This document shows, in pieces, positions 36,671 to 44,882 of a DNA stretch of 64,000 nt (its first letter is position 1; every line of letters begins with the position of its first letter). The notes under the pieces were generated by a model. The model did no database searches and was not told the origin of the DNA. It saw only the letters and a list, made by a program, of their open reading frames with translations. The stretch is from Nocardioides terrae (lineage in GTDB: Bacteria > Actinomycetota > Actinomycetes > Propionibacteriales > Nocardioidaceae): positions 1-64,000 of the forward strand of contig NZ_FOLB01000006.1 of assembly GCF_900112345.1 (NCBI RefSeq), read 5' to 3'. A program made the translations under genes and the position numbers.

Positions 36671-37668
36671 GCGTCGCTCCCATCGAACAGCCCGAAGTGC
36701 TCGGTCAGCAGCTCCTTCTGGATCGGGTAGTCGACCGCGAGCGTCGTGTCGACGCCGCGGTGCTTGCGGGACGGACATCCCCGGGGCCACGACCTCAGGA
36801 ACGCCGTCGTCGCTGCGTCGATCCGCGCCGCCCGCTGCCAGGCGTGGAACTCCGCAGCCCGGGCCGGGGTGAGGACGGCCGACTCGTCGAGCCCGCCGAG
36901 GCGCCGCAGCGCGACGTCGAGCAGGACGAACCCGAGGTAGCGGGCGCGAACGGGCTCGAGCAGCCGGTCGAGCTCGGACCTGGTCTCCGCGGTCACCAGC
37001 CGGGCGAGGCCTGCCGAGGAGTCCCTCGACCATGCCTCCGCCGCGGCGCTCCGGTCGCGCAGCCAGCGGTTGTTACCGGATCGGTCTCGCCGCTTCTCCA
37101 GGACGACGAGCATCCGGGGGGCGACCGTGGGGGGCATGTGCTCGACCAGAGCACGCTCGACGAAGAGGATGAGATCGAGCAGGTGAGGGTCCTCGGGGAT
37201 CCAGGACAACGTGCGCCGCCAGCGGTACGTGGTCGACTCCGGGTCGAGGTGGGACGGGCCCGGCGTGGGCCCGTCGAGCAGGGCGCCGTACGGCACCAGC
37301 GAGACCACGTGGAGCCCGGACGCGTTCGCGAGGGCGACCACGTCGGCGGGGGAGAGCAGCTCGGCGAGGTCCGGCCTCGGGTCCGCCCCGTCGACCGCCG
37401 CGGCGTAGTCGCGCGACAGCGCACGGAGCAGCAGCCGCTCCCCGGCGGGGAGGTCGGAGACGACCCGGGCGAGGTCCTTGTTGTGCCGACGGCCGCGGCC
37501 GATGGCGCGATCTAGGACCACGCCGGTGCTGCGGTGGAGGTCGATGACCTGGCGTTCGATCGCGGCGGCGAGCATGCCCAGTTCCGGAAGCACGCGCAAT
37601 GGTCGCACAGCAGCGGTGATCCCAGGGCGATAGATGGCAAGAGGACGGCGCGGATCGCCGTCGGGCAT
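36667..37668 (-). CDS. Hypothetical protein co-transcribed with the GT-B-like gene
   Basis: I do not recognise the family. The 333-residue protein is soluble-looking and Arg/Leu-rich, without a signal peptide or transmembrane helix. Notable segments are IGRGRRHNKDLARVVSDLPAGE (basic), GLHVVSLVPYGALLDG, HMPPTVAPRMLVVLEKRRD and a C-terminus rich in aromatic and charged residues (VDYPIQKELLTEHFGLFDG). ATG 37668 is the plausible start; further in-frame extension would run into the promoter region of the divergent gene. Coupling to the glycosyltransferase-like gene suggests a role in the same surface pathway. Confidence 0.6.
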   Translation of the reverse strand: MPDGDPRRPLAIYRPGITAAVRPLRVLPELGMLAAAIERQVIDLHRSTGVVLDRAIGRGRRHNKDLARVVSDLPAGERLLLRALSRDYAAAVDGADPRPDLAELLSPADVVALANASGLHVVSLVPYGALLDGPTPGPSHLDPESTTYRWRRTLSWIPEDPHLLDLILFVERALVEHMPPTVAPRMLVVLEKRRDRSGNNRWLRDRSAAAEAWSRDSSAGLARLVTAETRSELDRLLEPVRARYLGFVLLDVALRRLGGLDESAVLTPARAAEFHAWQRAARIDAATTAFLRSWPRGCPSRKHRGVDTTLAVDYPIQKELLTEHFGLFDGSDA

Positions 37669-37740
37669 CGACGCCCGTCCACGCCGCTGCCTTCTCGATC
37701 CCCCCGTCGTCTCGAATCGGATCGGACAGCGCTCCGGACG

Positions 37741-37746
37741 TACCCT
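37741..37746 (+). promoter_or_regulatory. -10 box of the radical SAM gene (leaderless)
   Basis: TACCCT lies 7 bases before ATG 37754, the leaderless spacing. Confidence 0.55.
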
Positions 37747-37753
37747 GGTGACC

Positions 37754-39691
37754 ATGTCCGGCGAGTCTGTCTTCCCCCGCCTCGAGCCGCACCTCGGCCG
37801 GGTCTCGAAGCCGATCCAGTACGTCGGCGGCGAGCTCAACTCCACCGTCAAGGACTGGGCGACCACCGACGTCCGGTGGGCGCTGATGTATCCCGACGCC
37901 TACGAGGTCGGCCTGCCGAACCAGGGCGTCGCGATCCTCTACGAGGTGCTCAACGAGCGCGAGGGGATGCTCGCCGAGCGGACCTACGCGGTCTGGCCGG
38001 ATCTCGAGAAGATCATGCGCGAGGAGCAGATCCCGCAGTTCACCGTCGACGGTCACCGTCCGGTGGGCGACTTCGACGTGTTCGGCATCAGCTTCTCCAC
38101 CGAGCTCGGCTACACCAACATGCTGACCGCTCTCGACCTGGCCGGCATCCCCCTGCACGCTGCGGACCGCGGTGACGACCACCCGATCGTCGTCGCGGGT
38201 GGCCACGCCGCCTTCAACCCCGAGCCGATCGCCGACTTCATCGACGCGGCCGTGCTCGGCGACGGCGAGGAGGTCGTGCTCGCGATCTCCGAGGTCGTGC
38301 GGGAGTGGAAGGGCGAGGGCCGCCCCGGTGGCCGGGACGAGCTGCTCCGCCGGCTCGCCGTCTCCGGCGGCGTCTACGTGCCGCGGTTCTACGACGTGGC
38401 GTACGCCGCCGACGGCGCGATCGAGGCCGTCGTACCCAACCGGCCGGGCATCCCGTGGCGGGTCCGGAAGCACACCCTCATGGATCTCGACGCGTGGCCC
38501 TACCCGGCCAAGCCGCTGGTGCCGCTCGCCGAGACCGTGCACGAGCGGTTCTCCGTCGAGATCTTCCGCGGCTGCACCCGTGGCTGCCGCTTCTGCCAGG
38601 CCGGCATGATCACCCGCCCGGTGCGCGAGCGGTCCATCAACACCATCGGCGCGATGGTCGAGAACGGCATCCGCAAGTCGGGCTTCGAGGAGGTCGGCCT
38701 GCTGTCGCTCTCCAGCGCCGACCACACCGAGATCGGCGAGATCGCGACCGGGCTCGCCGACCGCTACGAGGGCTCTAACGTCTCGCTGTCCCTGCCCTCG
38801 ACGCGCGTGGACGCCTTCAACATCACTCTCGCCAACGAGTTCTCCCGCAACGGTCGCCGATCGGGCCTCACGTTCGCGCCGGAGGGCGGCTCGGAGCGGA
38901 TGCGGAAGGTGATCAACAAGATGGTCACCGAGGAGGACCTCATCCGCACCGTCGCGACGGCGTACTCGCACGGCTGGCGCCAGGTGAAGCTCTACTTCAT
39001 GTGCGGACTCCCGACCGAGACCGACGACGACGTGCTGGCCATCGCCGACCTGGCGAAGAAGGTCATCGCCAAGGGACGCGAGGTCTCCGGCCGCAACGAC
39101 ATCCGGTGCACCGTCTCCATCGGCGGCTTCGTGCCGAAGCCGCACACGCCGTTCCAGTGGGCCGCCCAGCTCGACCACGAGACCACCGACGAGCGGCTCC
39201 GCAAGCTGCGCGCCGAGGTCCAGTCGGACAAGCGGTTCGGCCGGGCGATCGGCTTCCGCTACCACGACGGCAAGCCGGGCACGGTCGAGGGGCTGCTGTC
39301 CCGCGGCGACCGCCGTGTGGGCCGGGTCATCGAGGCGGTCTGGCGCGACGGCGGCCGCTTCGACGGCTGGAGCGAGCACTTCGACTACGAGCGCTGGATC
39401 TCCTCGGCTGAGGCCGCGCTCTCGGACAGCGGCGTGGACCTGGACTGGTACACCACCCGCGATCGCTCCTACGACGAGATCCTGCCCTGGGACCATCTCG
39501 ATTCCGGTCTGGACAAGGACTGGCTGTGGGCCGACTGGGAGGACGCCCTCGCAGCGGCCGCCGGCGAGGACATCGAGATCGAGGACTGCCGCTGGACGCC
39601 GTGCTACGACTGCGGCGTGTGTCCCGAGATGGGCACCGAGATCCAGATCGGCCCGACCGGGCAGAAGCTGCTCCCGCTGTCGGTGGTTTGA
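37754..39691 (+). CDS. Radical SAM protein, TIGR03960 family
   Basis: A radical S-adenosylmethionine enzyme of unknown reaction. The 645 residues start with VFPRLEPHLGRVSKPIQYVGGELNS. They continue through a B12-binding-like region (VDVFGISFSTELGYTNML) to the iron-sulfur motif CTRGCRFC within EIFRGCTRGCRFCQAG, and end in a cysteine-rich patch CYDCGVCPEMG preceded by CRWTP that could hold a second cluster. In actinobacteria this protein is normally followed directly by the TIGR03936 protein, and in other phyla the two are fused; here the partner lies 9.8 kb downstream. Family is sure, function unknown. Confidence 0.9.
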   Translation: MSGESVFPRLEPHLGRVSKPIQYVGGELNSTVKDWATTDVRWALMYPDAYEVGLPNQGVAILYEVLNEREGMLAERTYAVWPDLEKIMREEQIPQFTVDGHRPVGDFDVFGISFSTELGYTNMLTALDLAGIPLHAADRGDDHPIVVAGGHAAFNPEPIADFIDAAVLGDGEEVVLAISEVVREWKGEGRPGGRDELLRRLAVSGGVYVPRFYDVAYAADGAIEAVVPNRPGIPWRVRKHTLMDLDAWPYPAKPLVPLAETVHERFSVEIFRGCTRGCRFCQAGMITRPVRERSINTIGAMVENGIRKSGFEEVGLLSLSSADHTEIGEIATGLADRYEGSNVSLSLPSTRVDAFNITLANEFSRNGRRSGLTFAPEGGSERMRKVINKMVTEEDLIRTVATAYSHGWRQVKLYFMCGLPTETDDDVLAIADLAKKVIAKGREVSGRNDIRCTVSIGGFVPKPHTPFQWAAQLDHETTDERLRKLRAEVQSDKRFGRAIGFRYHDGKPGTVEGLLSRGDRRVGRVIEAVWRDGGRFDGWSEHFDYERWISSAEAALSDSGVDLDWYTTRDRSYDEILPWDHLDSGLDKDWLWADWEDALAAAAGEDIEIEDCRWTPCYDCGVCPEMGTEIQIGPTGQKLLPLSVV

Positions 39692-39735
39692 GGCTCGCCT
39701 ACCTGTGGCGGAGCCCGGCGCACCCGCGACTGCCG

Positions 39736-40809
39736 TCAGGAGCGGCCGCTGGTCTTCGCGAGTCGTGCGTCGATCCACGCGCACAGCCGGGTGACGCCCT
39801 CGTCGACCATGACGTTCGGCTTCCAGCCGAGGGTCTTGACCGTGCGGCTGATGTCGCAGCTGGCGTGGCGGACGTCGCCGTTGCGGAACATCCCGTTGAC
39901 CTGGGGTGCCGGGGCGGCGTAGTTGGCGGCGATGAGCTGCGCGAGACGCATGATGCTCGTCGCCTCACCCGAGCCGATGTCGTACGCCGACTCCGTGGCC
40001 TCGGAGTGCAGGATGCCCTCCAGCAGGGCCGTGGCGACGTCGTCGATGAAGACGAAGTCGCGGACGATGTCGCCGTCCTCGTAGACCGGGATGACCTCCT
40101 TCGCCTTCGCCCGCTGGGCGAAGAACGACACGATGCCGGTGTAGGGGTTCGTCAGCGACTGGCCGGGTCCGTAGACGTTCTGCAGCCGGTAGATCACCGG
40201 CGTCACGCCCATGGCGAGGCACCAGGACGTCAGGATGTGCTCCTGGGCGAGCTTGGTCGAGCCGTAGACGCTGGTCGGGGCCGGCGTCACCTGCGAGCTC
40301 TCGAACGGGGTGGGACGAAGGCCCGGGAAGTCCCAGACGCCGGACTCGAGCATCGCGGCCGAGCGCTGCCCAGGGTAGTGGAGGCCACCGTCGCCATCGA
40401 CCCACGCGCCCTCGCCGTAGACGGCTCGCGAGGAGGTCAGCACGATCTTCTCCGGCAGGTTCTCGTGCCGCACGAGCGCGTCGAGCATCTCGGTGGTCCC
40501 GACGACGTTCACGGCCGCGTGACGGGTCGCCTCGGTCAGCGACTGCCCCGTGCCGGTCTCGGCCGCGAGGTGGACCACGACAGTGGGGCTCACGCCGCCG
40601 AGCACCCGGTCCCAGTCGGCCGCGGAGCAGACGTCGCCGACGATCAGGTCGACGCGCGGGTCGAGCTCGGCCGGGCGGGCCTGCGAGGCGTGGATCTGCG
40701 GGTGCAGGTTGTCGAGCGCGACGACGCGATCGAAGTTGTCCGCCAGGTGCGAGGACAGGGCGCAACCGATGAATCCGGCGCCACCGGTCACCAGGACGGT
40801 TGAGTACAT
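39736..40809 (-). CDS. NAD-dependent epimerase/dehydratase for a nucleotide sugar
   Basis: Extended SDR of 357 residues that probably epimerises or reduces a dTDP- or UDP-sugar for surface glycans. It has TGGAGFIG at the N-terminus, the active-site Tyr/Lys in SVYGSTKLAQEH, catalytic Ser in VLTSSRAVYGEG, and RLQNVYGPGQSLTNPYTGIV with GDIVRDFVFIDDVA. This pattern recalls dTDP-L-rhamnose 4-epimerases, which fits the neighbouring rhamnan-type genes, but UDP-glucose epimerases are close. It diverges from the RgpF-like gene across a 90-base AT-richer gap. Confidence 0.85.
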   Translation of the reverse strand: MYSTVLVTGGAGFIGCALSSHLADNFDRVVALDNLHPQIHASQARPAELDPRVDLIVGDVCSAADWDRVLGGVSPTVVVHLAAETGTGQSLTEATRHAAVNVVGTTEMLDALVRHENLPEKIVLTSSRAVYGEGAWVDGDGGLHYPGQRSAAMLESGVWDFPGLRPTPFESSQVTPAPTSVYGSTKLAQEHILTSWCLAMGVTPVIYRLQNVYGPGQSLTNPYTGIVSFFAQRAKAKEVIPVYEDGDIVRDFVFIDDVATALLEGILHSEATESAYDIGSGEATSIMRLAQLIAANYAAPAPQVNGMFRNGDVRHASCDISRTVKTLGWKPNVMVDEGVTRLCAWIDARLAKTSGRS

Positions 40810-40899
40810 CGATTCTCCATTACGTTCTTGAGGCCGTCATCATTGCATCACACACGGTCGATCAACCTGCCGGCCGTTGTCAGCCGCACACGAGGACCT

Positions 40900-42822
40900 A
40901 TGCGACGGATCGCCTTCTACCACTTCTACGACGCCCGGCCGCAAGTCGATGAGTTCGTCACTCATCACTTGCGGGCGCTGCGGGGCCACGCCGCGCGGAT
41001 CGTCGTGGTTGCCAACTGCGCGCTGGACCCGGTGAGCCGGGAGAGGCTGGCCGCGGTCGCGGACGACGTGTGGGAGCGGGACAACATCGGCTTCGACGTC
41101 TGGGCCTTCAAGGAGGGACTGGCGAAGCTGGGTGCCGAGGCGCTGGCGGAGTACGACGAGCTGCTCCTGACCAACTGCACCTTCTTCGGCCCGCTCGGCT
41201 CCTACGAGCCGCTCTTCGCGGAGATGGACGCCGACGCGGACCTGGACTTCTGGGGCATCTCGGAGCACGACGCGGTCGAGCCGCACCCGTTCATCGACGG
41301 CGCCCCGCGGATGGAGGCGCATCTGCAGTCCCACTGGATCGCCGTCCGCCGTCGGATGTTCACCTCCGAAGCGTGGCGGCAGTTCTGGGACGAGATGCCC
41401 ATGACCCCGACCTACCTGGAGGCGGTCAGCCACTACGAGGCGCGCCTCACCCACCACTTCGACCAGGCGGGCTTCCGGCATCGCGTGGCCTTCCCGGCGA
41501 CGGACTTCCCGTCCCAGCACCCGATCATGGACACGCCCGGCCTGATGATCGACGCGGGCTGCCCCATCGTGAAGCGGCGGGCGCTGTTCCGCGAGCCGCT
41601 CTACACCGAGAGCCTCGCACTCGATGGCCGTGAGCTGCGGCGCAAGATCGAGCGCACCGGATATCCGATGGACCACCTCTTCGCCAACCTCGCCCGCACG
41701 ACGAAGCCGCGGGACCTCGTGACCAACCTCGGGCTGCTGGAGATCCTCCCCGATGTCGACCTCGGCTACGACGCCGAACGGCCGTTGCGGGTGGTCGCTC
41801 TCGTCCACATCTTCTACCCGGAGATGACAGACCTCCTGCTCGACCACCTCGACACGCTCCCGAGCGGCTACGACCTCGTGGTCACCACGCCGCTCGAGGA
41901 AGCCAGGACCGAGATCGAGGCGGTGCTGAAGCGGCGCGGCGTCGTCGCTGAGGTGCGCCTGGTCGACAACCAGGGTCGGGACATGGCCGCCCTGCTCGTG
42001 GGATGCGCCGACATCATCGAGTCCGACGACTACGACGTGATCGTCCGGCTGCACTCGAAGATGAGCCCCCAGGACGCCGCCGGCGTGGGCGAGATGTTCC
42101 GCCGCCACCTCCTGCAGAACCTCCTGCCCGGACCGGGCCACGCGGCGAGCCTCCTCAAGCTGTTCCAGGAGAGCCCGACACTCGGAGTCGTGGTCCCGCC
42201 GGTCATCCACATCGGATATCCGACGCTCGGCCATGCCTGGTTCACCAACCGCGGGCCGGCCGCCCGCGAGGCCCGACGGCTCCGGATAGACGTCCCCTTC
42301 GACGACTCCACGCCGGTGGCTGCGTACGGCAGCATGTTCGTCGCCCGCCCCGCTGCCCTGCGCCCGCTGCTCCGCGGCGGCTACCGCTACTCCGACTTCC
42401 CCGACAACGGCGGGTACGCCGACGGGGCGCTGACCCACGTCCTCGAGCGGCTCGTCTGCTACGGAGCGCTGAGCGAGGGCATGCACGTCCACGAGGTGCT
42501 CAGCACGGAGCTGGCCTCGCTCAACTACGGCTACCTCGAGTACAAGTACCAGGCCGTCGCCGCCGGGATGCCCGGCACGGCTCGCGAGCAGATCGACTTC
42601 CTCCACCGCACGCAGCGTCGGCTCGCCCGCCTGCGCCGGGTCAACCGGCGGCTGCGCGAGGCGCACGGACGGACCGGCGCGAAGAAGTCGGCGTCGAGCA
42701 GCGTGGTTCCCGTGGCCCCGCGGCGTCGACCCGGCCCCCGTGCCACGGCTGGGCGCCTGCTGCGTGCCCCCTCCCAGGTCGCCCGCCGGCTCGCGCGGCA
42801 AGCGCGGGAGTCGAGGTCGTGA
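40900..42822 (+). CDS. Rhamnan synthesis F (RgpF)-family protein, copy 1
   Basis: RgpF-family proteins help build or modify rhamnose-containing surface polysaccharides. The 640-residue protein has the full two-part pattern. In the first half are NIGFDVWAFKEGL, YDELLLTNCTFFGPLG, LDFWGISEHD and HLQSHWIAVRRRMF. In the second half are VALVHIFYPEMTDLLLDHLD, DNQGRDMAALLVGC and DVIVRLHSKMSP, the last two being conserved in the family. A basic tail follows (about 595-640). ATG 40900 begins the conserved RRIAFYHFYD motif. The stop overlaps the acyltransferase GTG (GTGA), so the pair is coupled. Confidence 0.85.
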   Translation: MRRIAFYHFYDARPQVDEFVTHHLRALRGHAARIVVVANCALDPVSRERLAAVADDVWERDNIGFDVWAFKEGLAKLGAEALAEYDELLLTNCTFFGPLGSYEPLFAEMDADADLDFWGISEHDAVEPHPFIDGAPRMEAHLQSHWIAVRRRMFTSEAWRQFWDEMPMTPTYLEAVSHYEARLTHHFDQAGFRHRVAFPATDFPSQHPIMDTPGLMIDAGCPIVKRRALFREPLYTESLALDGRELRRKIERTGYPMDHLFANLARTTKPRDLVTNLGLLEILPDVDLGYDAERPLRVVALVHIFYPEMTDLLLDHLDTLPSGYDLVVTTPLEEARTEIEAVLKRRGVVAEVRLVDNQGRDMAALLVGCADIIESDDYDVIVRLHSKMSPQDAAGVGEMFRRHLLQNLLPGPGHAASLLKLFQESPTLGVVVPPVIHIGYPTLGHAWFTNRGPAAREARRLRIDVPFDDSTPVAAYGSMFVARPAALRPLLRGGYRYSDFPDNGGYADGALTHVLERLVCYGALSEGMHVHEVLSTELASLNYGYLEYKYQAVAAGMPGTAREQIDFLHRTQRRLARLRRVNRRLREAHGRTGAKKSASSSVVPVAPRRRPGPRATAGRLLRAPSQVARRLARQARESRS

Positions 42823-44882
42823 CGGCTGAGGCCGTGATGATCCGCGCACCCCATGACCGTGGCCCGGTCGTGGAGGGCAAGCGGAAGGACATCCAGGCGT
42901 TGCGGGCGGTCGCTGTCGTGGCCGTCGTGCTCTACCACCTGTGGCCGGGTGTGATGCGCGGCGGCTTCGTTGGCGTCGACATCTTCTTCGTCATCTCCGG
43001 CTTCCTCATCACCACCCACCTCATCGGAGCGCCGCCGGCACGGCCCGCCGACCTCGCGAGGTTCTGGTCCCGTCGTGTCCTCCGCCTGCTGCCGGCGGTG
43101 GTCGTCGTGGTTCTGGCGACCGTCGGTGCCGCGCTGCTGTGGATGTCCCCGGGTCAGTGGGAGCGGATGGCGCATGAGGCGCTCTCCTCGACCTTCTACG
43201 TCGAGAACTGGCGCCTGATCGCGGACACGACCGACTACCTCGACGCCCACCGTGCGCCCTCGCCCTTCCAGCACTTCTGGTCGCTGTCGGTCGAGGAGCA
43301 GTACTACGTCGGGTGGCCGCTCCTGATCGGCCTCCTCGTCGTCGTCGCCCGCCGTTGGGTGACCTTCGCCGGCCTCGCCCTGGTGGTGGCCGGATCGCTC
43401 GTCTACTCCGTCCTGCTCACCGGGGAGCGCCCGGACGTCGCCTACTTCTCGACCTTCACCCGTATCTGGGAGCTGGGGATCGGCAGCCTGCTGGCGGTCG
43501 CCTACCCGGTCGTCCGTCGTGCGCTGGCGCGTGCCGGTGCTCGCGTCGCCGTCCTCTACGCGGGGGCGGCGGCCATCCTGGCCTCTCTCTTGTTCATCGA
43601 CGCCAGCGCACCCTTCCCGGGCGCGACCGCGCTGGTGCCGACGCTCGGCGCGGCGGCGGTCATCGCCGCCGGCGACCCGGACCACCGGCTCAACCCGCGC
43701 TGGCTCGTCCGGGCACGGCCGGTGCAGTTCGTCGGTGACGTCTCCTACTCGATGTACCTGTGGCACTGGCCGCTGATCGTGATGACGCCCTACGTGCTCG
43801 GGCACGGACGCCGGCTGCCCGAGTCGGTCGCGATCGTCGTCGTCTCCGTCGTGGCGGCATGGCTGAGCACCCGGTTCGTCGAGAACCCGGTCCGCCGCGC
43901 CCGGTTCCTCGCCCAGCACTCCGGTCGCATCCTGCTCGGCGGCGTGGCACTCTCCTTGGTCGTCGTCGCGGCCGCCGCCGGCGTCTCGGCGCGGGTGGCA
44001 CACGAGGTCGAGCAGTCCCAGGAGCGGGTCGACGCCGCGCTCGGCAGCAGATCCGGATGCGTCGGGGCCGCCGCGCTCGACCCGAGACACCACTGCCCGT
44101 CGGACCCGGAGCTCGTGACTACCCCAGCCTTCGCCAAGGCGGACATCACGAACGGCATCCTCGGCTGTCTGAACTGGCCGCCGTTCAAGACGACCCCGAT
44201 CTCCTGTGAGCTCGGGAAGAAGCAGGCGCCGGAGCGAAAGATCGCGCTGTTCGGCAACTCGCACGCCGGCCAGTGGGTCGAGGCGCTCCAGCGGATCGCG
44301 AGGAAGCACGGTTGGCGGGTCGACACGTTCGTCGTCGGCGTCTGCGCGTCGACCGACGTGCGGCGCGACATCGACACGAGCACGGGCACGAGCAGCGAGG
44401 AGTGCCAGCGGCTGCAGCACTCGATCGTCCAGCGGATCGCCCAGGGCGGCTACGACGGAGCCATCCTCGCGACGATGGACCGCGATCCGAAGGCCACTCC
44501 CCAGATGTACGCCGGGGTGCTGGACCAGATCGCAACGACGACGCCGGTCCTGGTCATCCGTGACACGCCGGCCCCGATGGACCAGAACAACGAGCCGCCC
44601 GACTGCGTAGCTGCGCACGAGGACGACCTCGACGCCTGCGGCGCGCCGCCGGAGCAGTGGATCGGGCCCGACCCGCTCGCTGCGGCGGCGAGGGAGCGCG
44701 GCTCCGACGACGTCCGCGTGATCGACCTGAACCGCTTCGTGTGCAGCAAGCGGTGCAGCGCCGTCGTCGGTGGCGTCATCGTGTTCTCCGACTTCAACCA
44801 CCTGTCGAAGACGTTCTCGAGGACGCTGGTGCCCTACCTCGAGCCGGCGGTCGAGAAGCTGGTCAGCCCTTCTTCGCGCTAG
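42819..44882 (+). CDS. OafA/YrhL-type acyltransferase with C-terminal SGNH domain
   Basis: Membrane O-acyltransferase that adds acetyl groups to surface glycans. The 687-residue protein has an acyltransferase-3 membrane domain of about ten helices with the catalytic-type His in VVLYHLWPG and GFVGVDIFFVISGFLITTHL, then YSMYLWHWPLI. A soluble SGNH-hydrolase-like domain follows (about 450-687) with GNSHAGQW and the late Asp-x-x-His in SDFNHLSKTF. This OafA-like architecture modifies polysaccharide outside the membrane. GTG 42819 overlaps the preceding stop codon. The 3-prime end overlaps the convergent RgpF-like gene by 20 bases. Confidence 0.9.
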   Translation: MTAEAVMIRAPHDRGPVVEGKRKDIQALRAVAVVAVVLYHLWPGVMRGGFVGVDIFFVISGFLITTHLIGAPPARPADLARFWSRRVLRLLPAVVVVVLATVGAALLWMSPGQWERMAHEALSSTFYVENWRLIADTTDYLDAHRAPSPFQHFWSLSVEEQYYVGWPLLIGLLVVVARRWVTFAGLALVVAGSLVYSVLLTGERPDVAYFSTFTRIWELGIGSLLAVAYPVVRRALARAGARVAVLYAGAAAILASLLFIDASAPFPGATALVPTLGAAAVIAAGDPDHRLNPRWLVRARPVQFVGDVSYSMYLWHWPLIVMTPYVLGHGRRLPESVAIVVVSVVAAWLSTRFVENPVRRARFLAQHSGRILLGGVALSLVVVAAAAGVSARVAHEVEQSQERVDAALGSRSGCVGAAALDPRHHCPSDPELVTTPAFAKADITNGILGCLNWPPFKTTPISCELGKKQAPERKIALFGNSHAGQWVEALQRIARKHGWRVDTFVVGVCASTDVRRDIDTSTGTSSEECQRLQHSIVQRIAQGGYDGAILATMDRDPKATPQMYAGVLDQIATTTPVLVIRDTPAPMDQNNEPPDCVAAHEDDLDACGAPPEQWIGPDPLAAAARERGSDDVRVIDLNRFVCSKRCSAVVGGVIVFSDFNHLSKTFSRTLVPYLEPAVEKLVSPSSR

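Noticed and set aside
36671..37033. N-terminal extension of the GT-B-like protein
   Set aside because: The extension lies wholly inside the upstream gene in another frame and is Arg/Pro-rich; ATG 36670 forms the usual ATGA overlap.
37073..39784. Antisense frame of about 900 codons opposite the radical SAM gene
   Set aside because: The sense strand holds clear TIGR03960 motifs; the antisense product is Val/Asp/Arg-rich shadow translation.
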